From Rhizobiaceae bacterium (GTDB taxonomy: Bacteria > Pseudomonadota > Alphaproteobacteria > Rhizobiales > Rhizobiaceae), in assembly GCA_023953845.1 (NCBI GenBank), contig JAMLJC010000001.1, positions 3,978,501 through 4,042,500 on the forward strand: a stretch of 64,000 bases of DNA, written 5' to 3'. A program made the position numbers and the translations under genes. Of this stretch, positions 30,071 to 37,199 are shown piece by piece. Under the pieces are notes generated by a model, which saw nothing but the letters and a program-made list of their open reading frames with translations, made no database searches and had not been told where the DNA came from. Every line of letters begins with the position of its first letter. The stretch's first letter is position 1.

Positions 30071-31552
30071 ATGGCCTTAGCGGAGTTCATCTGCAAGCTT
30101 ACGCGCTTAGCTCTGCGGCAGATCGTGGTAGCAGTGCTTCTGTCATCTGCCCTCGTCCTGCCTCCGGCGCTCGCGCAAACTCACAATCACGACGCCGCGT
30201 CACAATCGGACGGCACGGTGGCCCAACCGGCAACCGAGGCCCCAGCAGTTTCAGGCGCAGGCGGTGCGGTCAGCTATCACAGCGCCACCATCTTCACCTT
30301 ACGGACAGGGATCGCCGAGGGACGAATGGTCTATATCGGCGTCGGCGGCGACATAGACGGCAAGGTCAACCCGACCCTGATGGTCCATGAAGGCGAACTG
30401 GTGCAGATCAACCTGATCAACGGCGAGGGCGCCGAGCACGACATCGTGCTCGACCAGTACGCCGCCAGATCTTCGATCGTCGTTGGGAAAAATGCCTCCT
30501 CGACGTTCTCCTTCATTGCCAACAAGGTCGGCGAGTTTGCATATTTCTGCTCGATCGCGGGCCACCGCGCAGCTGGCATGGAAGGGCTCATCCACGTGAT
30601 GCCCGGGCCTCGCGAGGCGATGGACACGGAGGCGGCCGATATCGTCCGTGATCCGGCAGACCTGCCGGGACCGATCGCTCAGCGGCCGCCACAGGTAATG
30701 CGCATCGATCTGGAGACGGTGGAGTTAAAAGGCCGCCTCGATGACGGTACCTCCTATGTCTACTGGACGTTCAACAGCAAGGTTCCGGGACCGATGCTTC
30801 GCGTACGTGTCGGCGACACGGTCGAGGTTCACATCAAGAATGCGGCCGACAGCGTGATGATGCATTCGGTCGACTTCCATGCTGCGACCGGCCCCGGGGG
30901 TGGCGCTGACTTTACCCAGATTGCGCCCGGAGAGGAGGCGGTCGTCACGTTCAAGGCATTGAAGGCTGGTATCTTTGTCTATCATTGCGCCACGCCCAGT
31001 GTCGCCCATCACATCACGAGCGGCATGTACGGGCTGATCCTAGTGGAACCGGAAGGCGGCCTGCCGCAGGTCGATCGTGAATTCTACGTCATGCAGGGCG
31101 AGCTCTATACCGTCGAACCCTTCGGGACGCAGGGCGAAATGGAGATGGACTATGACAAGCTGATTTCCGAGCGGCCGGAATACTTCCTCTTTAACGGCTC
31201 GGTCGGTGCTCTCACCAAGTCGCACCCTCTCTATGCCAATGCCGGCGAGACGGTTCGCATCTTTTTCGGTGTGGGCGGCCCGAACTACACGTCGTCGTTC
31301 CACGTCATCGGCGAGATATTCGATCACGTCTATGAGTTGGGAAGCCTCACGTCGCCTCCGCTGACCGGCGTACAGACGGTGCTCGTTCCACCCGGCGGAG
31401 CAACGGTCGTCGATTTCAAGATCGACCGCGGCGGACACTACGTGCTGGTAGATCACGCGCTGTCGCGAGCCGAGAGGGGGCTTGCCGGTTATCTGATCGT
31501 TGACGGGCCGAAGGACGATGACATCATGCACGCCGGTCCGGCCAAGGAATAA
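30071..31552 (+). CDS. nirK: Copper nitrite reductase with N-terminal cupredoxin domain
   Basis: Periplasmic NO-forming nitrite reductase, 493 residues. A signal peptide (LRQIVVAVLLSSALVLPPALA) leads into an extra plastocyanin-like domain (about 75-180) with its own type 1 copper ligands in EHDIVLD and YFCSIAGHRAAGMEG. The NirK core follows: HSVDFHAATG near 264-273, YHCATPSVAHHITSGMYG near 303-320, SSFHVIGEIFDH near 407 and VDHALS near 461. This three-domain form is known from Hyphomicrobium denitrificans. An ATG at 30020 also has a ribosome site, but it makes the signal peptide unusually long. No nirV, nnrR or FNR-type box was found nearby. Confidence 0.92.
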   Translation: MALAEFICKLTRLALRQIVVAVLLSSALVLPPALAQTHNHDAASQSDGTVAQPATEAPAVSGAGGAVSYHSATIFTLRTGIAEGRMVYIGVGGDIDGKVNPTLMVHEGELVQINLINGEGAEHDIVLDQYAARSSIVVGKNASSTFSFIANKVGEFAYFCSIAGHRAAGMEGLIHVMPGPREAMDTEAADIVRDPADLPGPIAQRPPQVMRIDLETVELKGRLDDGTSYVYWTFNSKVPGPMLRVRVGDTVEVHIKNAADSVMMHSVDFHAATGPGGGADFTQIAPGEEAVVTFKALKAGIFVYHCATPSVAHHITSGMYGLILVEPEGGLPQVDREFYVMQGELYTVEPFGTQGEMEMDYDKLISERPEYFLFNGSVGALTKSHPLYANAGETVRIFFGVGGPNYTSSFHVIGEIFDHVYELGSLTSPPLTGVQTVLVPPGGATVVDFKIDRGGHYVLVDHALSRAERGLAGYLIVDGPKDDDIMHAGPAKE

Positions 31553-31579
31553 CGACCGGGCGCGTGCAGCCTTCTACCT

Positions 31580-31605
31580 AGCCGGGCCAAACGCCCGGCT
31601 TTTCT
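31580..31605 (+). terminator. Rho-independent terminator after nirK
   Basis: AGCCGGGC (31580-31587) and GCCCGGCT (31593-31600) pair around a 5-nt loop and are followed by TTTCTTT, 28 bp after the nirK stop. It should end nirK as a single-gene transcript. Confidence 0.85.
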
Positions 31606-31750
31606 TTGCATAACCACCTAGCAGGCTAGCCCACTGCCATGGCGGCCGCGTCTGGACTTACTCCATGCGATCCTTCGTAAACGCCATTTGGAACGAATTG
31701 CCACCAGCAGGACGATATGGGAGATTAACGGGCGTTGGAGGATGAGGGCA

Positions 31751-32203
31751 ATGCGTAGGATACCTATCGCCGTTGCTTTGTTCATGACAGTGATGCCTGC
31801 GGCCTACTGTCAGGAGGATAAGCTCATCCTCGAACAGTTCCAGAAAATGGGTTTGCCGGAGCCTGATCTGAAGGCATTGAAAGAGGCGAGACAGCAGCGC
31901 GGTCTTGAGGCGAAAGTGCTTCTGGTCATCAATGTTTCCAGAGCCTGCCCCGGTTATCTCGTAGATGATCGTAGGCTTATGGACATTTTGGCGACAGCAG
32001 GGTCCAGCACCACGCCAACGATGCTTATGGAGATCAATCAGAATTCCAAATCGCAGGCAGCGAGTGCAGACGAGCCGAGGCCAATCGACTGCTCCAATAT
32101 CTTTGCGCGGTTTGGCCATTCGGGATCCGAGTTGATTGACGCACTCGTACCCGTCCCAGTTCTACTCGCTGCCACCGAGCCAACCGCTGATTCCGCTCGC
32201 TAG
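31751..32203 (+). CDS. Exported unknown protein downstream of nirK
   Basis: A 150-residue protein with a signal peptide (MRRIPIAVALFMTVMPAAYC). The mature part has LEQFQKMGLPEPDLKALKEA, VLLVINVSRACPGYLVDDRR and two further cysteines spaced for a disulfide. GGAGG lies 9 nt before the ATG at 31751. No family recognised. Its A+T-richer sequence and terminator-separated position make a functional link with nirK uncertain. Confidence 0.6.
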   Translation: MRRIPIAVALFMTVMPAAYCQEDKLILEQFQKMGLPEPDLKALKEARQQRGLEAKVLLVINVSRACPGYLVDDRRLMDILATAGSSTTPTMLMEINQNSKSQAASADEPRPIDCSNIFARFGHSGSELIDALVPVPVLLAATEPTADSAR

Positions 32204-32220
32204 CTCCTGCCCTACGGACT

Positions 32221-32468
32221 GTCATTTTTGTCATTTAAGTCAATTTTGTCATTGGGGGGGGGTGAGGCTGGGTTTTGTCGGTTAAGTCGGTTTTGTCGGT
32301 AGGGGTAAAGGCCATCTACCGGAGGCAGCCAAGGCGTTTCTTTAGCCCCTAAAGGGAGGGGAGCCTGCCGGAGCATAGGCCAAAGTGTCGCAAACGTCGC
32401 AAGTGTCGCAAGCCCCGATCCCGATTTCAGCGATTGCAGGGAGGGGTTTTGAAGGTTTTGAGGGTGCC
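32221..32468. repeat. Cluster of four 9-bp-period arrays
   Basis: Within 250 bp there are four arrays of different sequence and the same 9-bp period: GTCA at 32221, 32230, 32239 and 32248; GTCGG at 32277, 32286 and 32295; GTCGCAA at 32387, 32396 and 32405; and GGTTTTGA twice in 32445-32463. The second shares 30 exact bases with 11599-11628. The fourth is an inverted 23-of-24 match to 11942-11965. No gene is convincing across the cluster. A GTCA relative lies at 34069-34091. Confidence 0.75.
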
Positions 32469-32539
32469 TGCTCTGGCGATTATGTGAAAATTCGCGCCGC
32501 TGCGCCACCGGTCGCAACACCGGGCTTACCACCACCAAG

Positions 32540-32574
32540 GCCGCCGCGTTCCCGTCCGGGCGCGGCGGCTTTTT
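32540..32574 (+). terminator. Rho-independent terminator
   Basis: GCCGCCGCG (32540-32548) pairs with CGCGGCGGC (32561-32569) around a 12-nt loop, then TTTTT. It reads on the plus strand after the repeat cluster and would stop transcription from the exported-protein gene. Confidence 0.82.
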
Positions 32575-32642
32575 GCGTTGATGGCTATTGCCACGATCAT
32601 GCGCCTCGGCGAGATATGTCGCCAGCATTGAGGGGCAACAGC

Positions 32643-32840
32643 ATGCGGCGATACGATGAATACGGATATCTCTCATCCAGCGATCTGGACATGTTGACCA
32701 GGGTCTTGGATGCGATGACGCCCGCCGACGCGACCTATGAAGAGCGTCATGCGCGGGCAGCCACCATCGTGACCCTGTTTCAGTCGGGTCTCGACACCGA
32801 AGAGAAGTTGATCGCAGAACTGATGGGCCGGGCGGAGTAG
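32643..32840 (+). CDS. Small unknown protein (65 aa)
   Basis: A 65-residue helical protein: YLSSSDLDMLTRVLDAMTPA then THEERHA-like sequence and LFQSGLDTEEKLIAELMGRA. The pattern of a short two-helix protein with DLDML is common in rhizobial chromosomes and elements. GAGGGG lies 8 nt before the ATG at 32643. A longer frame from 32385 crosses the 9-bp arrays and a terminator and is rejected. Confidence 0.65.
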   Translation: MRRYDEYGYLSSSDLDMLTRVLDAMTPADATYEERHARAATIVTLFQSGLDTEEKLIAELMGRAE

Positions 32841-32871
32841 GCTTTCTCATCCGAAACGGATGGGCGCTGCC

Positions 32872-33132
32872 TCATTCCATATCCCCGATCCGCCCATGCT
32901 CGAAAAGGATCGTCGGCTCGCCGTATTCGCCAAGCTGCGGATTGGCCTCACGCGACCATGCCAGCACGCCGGCATGCTTGTCGACCAGCGCCTTCGCGGT
33001 CCTGATCGCCCGATCCTCGCTCATCTGCTCTGCCGGGCCGAACGCGATCTGCAGTTCGCCCTCCTCGTCCTCGTCGAAGGCCACGACGACGATCAGCTTC
33101 GGCAGTTTGGGCTGGGGCGTGATGCTGGACAT
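32872..33132 (-). CDS. Small conserved-type unknown protein (86 aa)
   Basis: An 86-residue protein with a strong GGAGGAG before the ATG. PKLIVVVAFDEDEEGELQIA and EDRAIRTAKALVDKHAGVLAW show a strand-helix-strand build seen in many rhizobial proteins of unknown role. It lies on the same strand as the xth-like gene but downstream of it, with an 87-bp gap. Confidence 0.65.
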   Translation of the reverse strand: MSSITPQPKLPKLIVVVAFDEDEEGELQIAFGPAEQMSEDRAIRTAKALVDKHAGVLAWSREANPQLGEYGEPTILFEHGRIGDME

Positions 33133-33219
33133 GGGCGCTCCTCCACGGAGAAAGATGTGGTCCGAGGCGGCGAAACGTCAACGGTGGCGATGAGGGGAGG
33201 GAACGGGCGGGCCGCAAGG

Positions 33220-34005
33220 TCATTCGAGACGAATCCACACCGGAGCGTGGTCGCTTGCTCCATCTTTTCCCCGAAACGCCTTGTCCACTCCTGCATCCCT
33301 AAGCCGCTCGGCGAGCCCATGGCTTAGAAGCGCGTGATCGAGACGCAGACCGGCATCTCGCTCCCAGCGCTGTCGTTTGTAATCCCAGAAAGTGTAGACC
33401 CTGTCCTTTGGATGCTTTGCCCGAACGGCATCGACCCATGAGCGACCGACAAGGCTGGCGAATGCGGCCCGGCTTTCAGGTTGAACCAAGGCGTCGTCGT
33501 TCCAGGATTTTGTCGGGTAGATGTCGATCGCCGTAGGGGCGACGTTGAAGTCTCCCAACAGAGCGATGGGCGCTCCTGTCTTGCGGAGCGCCGTCGCGTG
33601 CCGTTTGAGACGCGCCAGCCAGGCGAGCTTGTAATCGAACTTTGGTCCGGGCTGAGGATTGCCGTTTGGGGCGTAGATGCAGGCTACCAGAATACCTTTC
33701 ACCGCCGCCTCGATATACCGCGCCTGCTGGTCGGCCGGATCGCCCGGGAGTCTGTCGCGCGTGAGCACCGGTTCGGAGCCGCGCGACAGAATGGCGACGC
33801 CGTTCCACGACTTCTGACCTACCCAGGCCGATTGACAACCCTGCCTCTGAAGAGCTTGCTCGGGAAAGCCGTCCTGCGGCGCCTTCAACTCCTGCAAACA
33901 AACAATGTCAGGCTTTCGGAACGCCAGCCACTCCATCAGGTTCGGCAGCCGGCGATTGACGTTGTTGATATTGAAGGTCGCAAGCAGCATGGGCGTTCGC
34001 GTCAT
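33220..34005 (-). CDS. Exodeoxyribonuclease III family protein
   Basis: A 261-residue ExoIII-family AP endonuclease/exonuclease for base-excision repair. The active-site blocks are present: LLATFNINNVNRRLPNL, CLQELKAPQDGFP (metal-binding Glu), CIYAPNGNPQPGP, APIALLGDFNVAP (Asp/Asn) and GASDHAPVWIRL (Asp-His). It is the gene nearest attR and is transcribed toward the element interior. Chromosomes normally carry xthA elsewhere, so this may be an extra, element-borne copy. Confidence 0.88.
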   Translation of the reverse strand: MTRTPMLLATFNINNVNRRLPNLMEWLAFRKPDIVCLQELKAPQDGFPEQALQRQGCQSAWVGQKSWNGVAILSRGSEPVLTRDRLPGDPADQQARYIEAAVKGILVACIYAPNGNPQPGPKFDYKLAWLARLKRHATALRKTGAPIALLGDFNVAPTAIDIYPTKSWNDDALVQPESRAAFASLVGRSWVDAVRAKHPKDRVYTFWDYKRQRWERDAGLRLDHALLSHGLAERLRDAGVDKAFRGKDGASDHAPVWIRLE

Positions 34006-34014
34006 AACGGCGGC

Positions 34015-34037
34015 AAATCGGCAACAATTGCCGATTT
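34015..34037. promoter_or_regulatory. 10-bp palindrome before the ExoIII-family gene
   Basis: AAATCGGCAA and its exact inverse TTGCCGATTT flank a 3-nt loop, starting 10 bp upstream of the start codon. A related, less perfect version lies at about 24694-24719. A repressor site or an RNA hairpin over the ribosome-binding region are the two readings. Confidence 0.55.
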
Positions 34038-34369
34038 AGGATGCGCTTCGGCCGCACACCCGATTTCTGTCAATTAAGTCAAATGTCAATTGGGGCAGGG
34101 ACTGTCCTGTAGGTCGGGTTTCACCGCCCGGAGCATCCTGTTCACAATTTCAGCACGGCCCGACGTGCGCCGTTCACTGTACGTCATGAGCGTGGAGCGT
34201 GCGAAGCAGTCTCAGAGGAGGCAGGGTCGAGTTGCGATTCGAAATGGGGAAAAGCGCGACTCGGTGCGAATTTCGCGCGCCGTGACGCCCCGGTGACGCC
34301 CCGAGAGTGGCAATGACCGAGTGAACTCGGTTAATCCCACGAAATCCCGTTTAATATCAGCTAGTTCGC
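34038..34369. other. Right-end noncoding region of the element
   Basis: 332 bp without a convincing gene. It holds GTCA repeats at 34069, 34078 and 34085 related to the 32221 array, the candidate integrase arm repeat at 34282-34307, and an A+T-richer stretch before attR. It is the expected place for integrase and excisionase binding. Confidence 0.6.
34282..34307 (+). promoter_or_regulatory. Candidate integrase arm site, right
   Basis: The same tandem GTGACGCCCCG pair plus AGAG as at 4046-4071, in the same orientation and 62 bp inside attR. Occurrence at both ends and nowhere else that I noticed supports an integrase-binding role. Confidence 0.6.
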
Positions 34370-34446
34370 TGGTCGGAGTGGCAGGATTCGAACCTGCGAC
34401 CCCCTGATCCCAAATCAGGTGCGCTACCAGGCTGCGCTACACTCCG
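34370..34446 (-). tRNA. tRNA-Pro(TGG), intact; contains attR
   Basis: A 77-nt cloverleaf on the minus strand, from 34446 to 34370, with acceptor CGGAGTG pairing with CACTCCG, a TTCGAAT T loop, anticodon loop TTTGGGA (anticodon TGG) and an encoded CCA end. The 3' part (34370-34415) is duplicated at 3882-3927. Integration therefore rebuilt the tRNA 3' end with element sequence and left the gene complete. Confidence 0.95.
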
Positions 34447-34511
34447 GGGCCTTGCGCGCTCTGCCTAGTGGCTTCGCGGGCCGAACGCAAGGCGTATTCG
34501 AACGATCCGGA

Positions 34512-35687
34512 TCAGTTCGCCGCGGCGGCAGCCGCGAGGCCGAGCGCGAGGTCCGCTTTGAGATCCCCGATATCCTCCAGGCCGATCTGAAGTCGGATGA
34601 CCGGGCCTTCATAGGGGCCTTTGGCGACGGTGCGATCACCGAGGAAGACCGGGACCGCGAGGCTCTCGAAACCGCCCCACGAATAGCCGAGGCCGAATAC
34701 CTTCAACGCGTCCAGAAAGGCGTGGGACTGACGCTCGCCACCGCCGTCGAGCACGATGGAAAAAATGCCGCTGGAGCCGGAGAAGTCCCGCTTCCACAGC
34801 GCATGGTCCGGATGGCTGGGCAGGGCAGGGTGCAGAACGCGGGCAACGCCCGCTTGCGTCTCCAGCCAGGCCGCGATGTCGAGCGCGCTTTTCTGATGAT
34901 GCGCAAGACGGACGCCCATGGTGCGCAGGCCGCGCAATGTCTGGTAGACGTCGTCCGGGCCTGAGCAGGCTCCGAGCGTCACGAAACCATCGTACAGCGT
35001 CTTCCAGCAGGCTTCGTTGGCCGAGACCGTGCCGATCAGCACGTCCGAGTGCCCGGCCGGATACTTGGTTGCGGCATGGATGGAAATGTCGACCCCATGA
35101 TCGAGCGGGCGGAAATAGAGCGGCGTCGCCCAGGTATTGTCCATCATGACGATCGCGCCCGCCTTCCTGGACGCGGCGGCGATGGCCGGAATGTCCTGCA
35201 CTTCGAACGTGTTGGAGCCCGGCGATTCGGTGAACACGACCTTCGTGTTCGGCCTGAACAGGGCAGCGATGCCGCCGCCGAGGCGCGGGTCATAGTACTC
35301 GACTTCCACGCCGAGGCGCTTCAGCATCGTGTTGGCGAAGTGGCGGGTGGGACCATAGACGGAATCGACGATCAGAAGGTGATCGCCGGCTGCGAGAAAG
35401 GAAAGAAGCGGCACCGTCACCGCCGCCAGCCCCGACGGTACGACGATCGTGCCGGCTGAGCCTTCGAGTTCGTTCACCGCGTTCGCCAGCGCGTCGGTCG
35501 TCGGGGTGCCGCGGGTTCCGTAGGTGTAGCGCTGGTTGCGCTCTGCCATCGAGCGGGCGTTGGCGAACAGCACCGTCGACGCATGGACAACCGGCGGGTT
35601 CACGAAGCCGAAGAACTCGCGCGGGTCGTTTCCCATATGGGCGAGCCGCGTGTTGATGCCTTGGCTCGCAGAGGTCGCTTCTGCCAT
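34512..35687 (-). CDS. metC: Cystathionine beta-lyase
   Basis: A 391-residue PLP enzyme that cleaves cystathionine to homocysteine, pyruvate and ammonia in methionine synthesis. The PLP-binding lysine is in HAATKYPAGHSDVLIG (near residue 208), the cofactor Asp in AIVMMDNTWATP, and the family N-terminal RYTYGTRGTPTTDALANAV is present. It faces away from the aap operon across a 372-bp gap. Confidence 0.9.
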   Translation of the reverse strand: MAEATSASQGINTRLAHMGNDPREFFGFVNPPVVHASTVLFANARSMAERNQRYTYGTRGTPTTDALANAVNELEGSAGTIVVPSGLAAVTVPLLSFLAAGDHLLIVDSVYGPTRHFANTMLKRLGVEVEYYDPRLGGGIAALFRPNTKVVFTESPGSNTFEVQDIPAIAAASRKAGAIVMMDNTWATPLYFRPLDHGVDISIHAATKYPAGHSDVLIGTVSANEACWKTLYDGFVTLGACSGPDDVYQTLRGLRTMGVRLAHHQKSALDIAAWLETQAGVARVLHPALPSHPDHALWKRDFSGSSGIFSIVLDGGGERQSHAFLDALKVFGLGYSWGGFESLAVPVFLGDRTVAKGPYEGPVIRLQIGLEDIGDLKADLALGLAAAAAAN

Positions 35688-36059
35688 TTTCTATCCGTTC
35701 GATGGTTGTGTCGGCGGTGTTTGGCCCATTCGCGCCGCGAGAGCAAATGGCCAGCGCGCACGATCGGTAAGTGCAGCCGACCGGCCCGCGTAATCCTTTA
35801 GTCGAGTTTTCGCATTGGCAAGCCAGTTGTTTCCTTCGGATCGACGCCAGCCCGAAGAAATTTTGCCGATGCGTGAAGCAGCGCGCGATCCATTCGCACT
35901 TGACCCCGCAGCGATAATCGCCTTCGATATCGTTTCTGCTTGGGGAAGGCAGAGTGACGGACGGGTGTTAAGGGCCTCGACTGTGCCTCTAAAGGGCAAG
36001 CCGCCTTCCGGGACCGGGCTCACGAAGACGCAAGTCTTGGAAAGAAGGGAAAAAGGGAA
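35688..36059. other. Divergent intergenic region metC/aapJ
   Basis: The 372 bp contain no gene I can support. They must hold the metC promoter (minus strand) and the aapJ promoter (plus strand). A purine-rich AAGGGAAAAAGGGAA just before the aapJ ATG is its ribosome site. I see no riboswitch or terminator that I can defend. Confidence 0.55.
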
Positions 36060-37088
36060 ATGAAAAAGATTCTCACAGGGATGCTGGCGATGGCCGCCGT
36101 CGGGATGACGGCGTCGGTCGCTTCAGCGGGAACGCTGGAAGACGTGAAGGCCAAGGGCTTCATCCAGTGCGGCGTGAACACCAGCCTCGCCGGGTTCTCC
36201 TCGCCGAACGACAAGGGCGAGTGGACGGGTCTGGACGTGGACTTCTGCCGCGCCGTGGCCGCAGCCGTCTTCGGCGACGGCACCAAGGTGAAGTTCACCG
36301 GCCTGTCGGCCAAGGACCGCTTCACCGCTCTGCAGTCCGGCGAAGTCGACATCCTGTCGCGCAACACGACCTGGACGATCAGCCGCGACACCGCGCTCGG
36401 CCTGAACTTCGGCGGCGTCACCTACTATGACGGCCAGGGCTTCATGATCAACGCGAAGAAGCTGCCGGGCGTGAATTCGGCGCTGCAGCTCTCGGGTGCT
36501 GCGGTCTGCGTGCAGTCCGGCACGACGACTGAGCTGAACCTCGCCGACTACTTCAAGGCGAACAAGATGGAGTACAACCCCGTCGTGTTCGAGAAGTTCG
36601 AGGAGGCCAACGCCGCCTACGACGCCGGCCGCTGTGACGCCTACACCACCGACCAGTCCGGTCTCTACGCCGTGCGCCTGCAGATGGCCGCGCCGGACGA
36701 TCACGTCGTGCTGCCGGAGATCATCTCCAAGGAGCCGCTCGGTCCGTCGGTGCGCCAGGGCGACGACAAGTGGTTCGACGTGGTGAAGTGGACCTATTAC
36801 GCGCTGCTCAACGCGGAAGAGGCAGGCATCACGCAGGCCAATGTCGAGGAGATGAAGAACTCCGAGAACCCGGATATCCGTCGTCTGCTCGGCGTCGAAG
36901 CCGAAACGAAGATCGGCACCGATCTCGGGCTGTCCAACGACTGGGTCGTCAACATCGTCAAGGCGACCGGCAACTACGGCGAAATCTTCGAGCGCAACGT
37001 CGGCACCGGCAGCCCGCTGAAGATCGCTCGCGGCATCAATGCGCTCTGGACCAAGGGCGGCCTGCAATACGGCATGCCCATCCGCTAA
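36060..37088 (+). CDS. aapJ: General L-amino acid ABC transporter, binding protein
   Basis: The periplasmic binding protein (342 residues) of the broad-range Aap system. It has a signal peptide MKKILTGMLAMAAVGMTASV ending at ASA, then family blocks GFIQCGVNTSLAGFSSPNDK, WTGLDVDFCRAVAAAVFGDG and RCDAYTTDQSGLYAVR. It is first in aapJQMP. A hairpin after it may let it be made in excess over the membrane parts. Confidence 0.93.
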   Translation: MKKILTGMLAMAAVGMTASVASAGTLEDVKAKGFIQCGVNTSLAGFSSPNDKGEWTGLDVDFCRAVAAAVFGDGTKVKFTGLSAKDRFTALQSGEVDILSRNTTWTISRDTALGLNFGGVTYYDGQGFMINAKKLPGVNSALQLSGAAVCVQSGTTTELNLADYFKANKMEYNPVVFEKFEEANAAYDAGRCDAYTTDQSGLYAVRLQMAAPDDHVVLPEIISKEPLGPSVRQGDDKWFDVVKWTYYALLNAEEAGITQANVEEMKNSENPDIRRLLGVEAETKIGTDLGLSNDWVVNIVKATGNYGEIFERNVGTGSPLKIARGINALWTKGGLQYGMPIR

Positions 37089-37105
37089 CCGGCGGAACGA
37101 GCCGG

Positions 37106-37127
37106 CCGGAGGGGATTTCTCCTCCGG
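37106..37127 (+). promoter_or_regulatory. Hairpin between aapJ and aapQ
   Basis: CCGGAGG (37106-37112) pairs with CCTCCGG (37121-37127) around an 8-nt loop and has no T run after it. In binding-protein operons such hairpins usually stabilise the upstream mRNA and lower expression of the permease genes. Confidence 0.6.
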
Positions 37128-37199
37128 TCCATCGGCGCAGGACGGTGCGGATCAACAGGCCGGCCGTCCCACGCCTTATGTCATAGGAAGGGGAACCCT

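Larger units (their letters stand above)
3882..34415. mobile_element. 30.5-kb tRNA-Pro-integrated, satellite-like element
   Basis: The borders are the exact 46-bp direct repeats 3882-3927 and 34370-34415, which are the 3' part of tRNA-Pro(TGG). A P4-type integrase lies just inside the left border. Matching 26-bp tandem motifs at 4046-4071 and 34282-34307 are candidate integrase arm sites. The element encodes replication proteins (SSB-like, Toprim and DUF3987), a repressor with divergent operators, and three ejection-type virion proteins. It has no capsid, portal, terminase, tail, relaxase or type IV secretion genes. Cargo includes nirK, an ExoIII-family nuclease and a P-loop/GIY-YIG-like pair. 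The borders are firm; the satellite interpretation is inference. Confidence 0.88.

Noticed and set aside
29836..30390. A 184-codon plus-strand frame starting in ATGA overlap with the GcrA-like gene
   Set aside because: Most of it overlaps nirK in another frame and reads as Arg/Ser-rich noise. The first 60 codons might be a truncated gene, but I cannot support it.
32212..32850. A 212-codon minus-strand frame across the 9-bp arrays
   Set aside because: It is antisense to a better small gene, crosses a terminator, and its QNRLNRQNP-type repeats only mirror the DNA arrays.
3882..34415. Integrative conjugative element
   Set aside because: No relaxase, coupling protein, type IV secretion gene or convincing oriT was seen; replication and virion-like genes point to phage ancestry.
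35688..36059. SAM riboswitch upstream of metC
   Set aside because: I could not find the required conserved helices in the short metC leader; nothing beyond ordinary promoter space can be defended.
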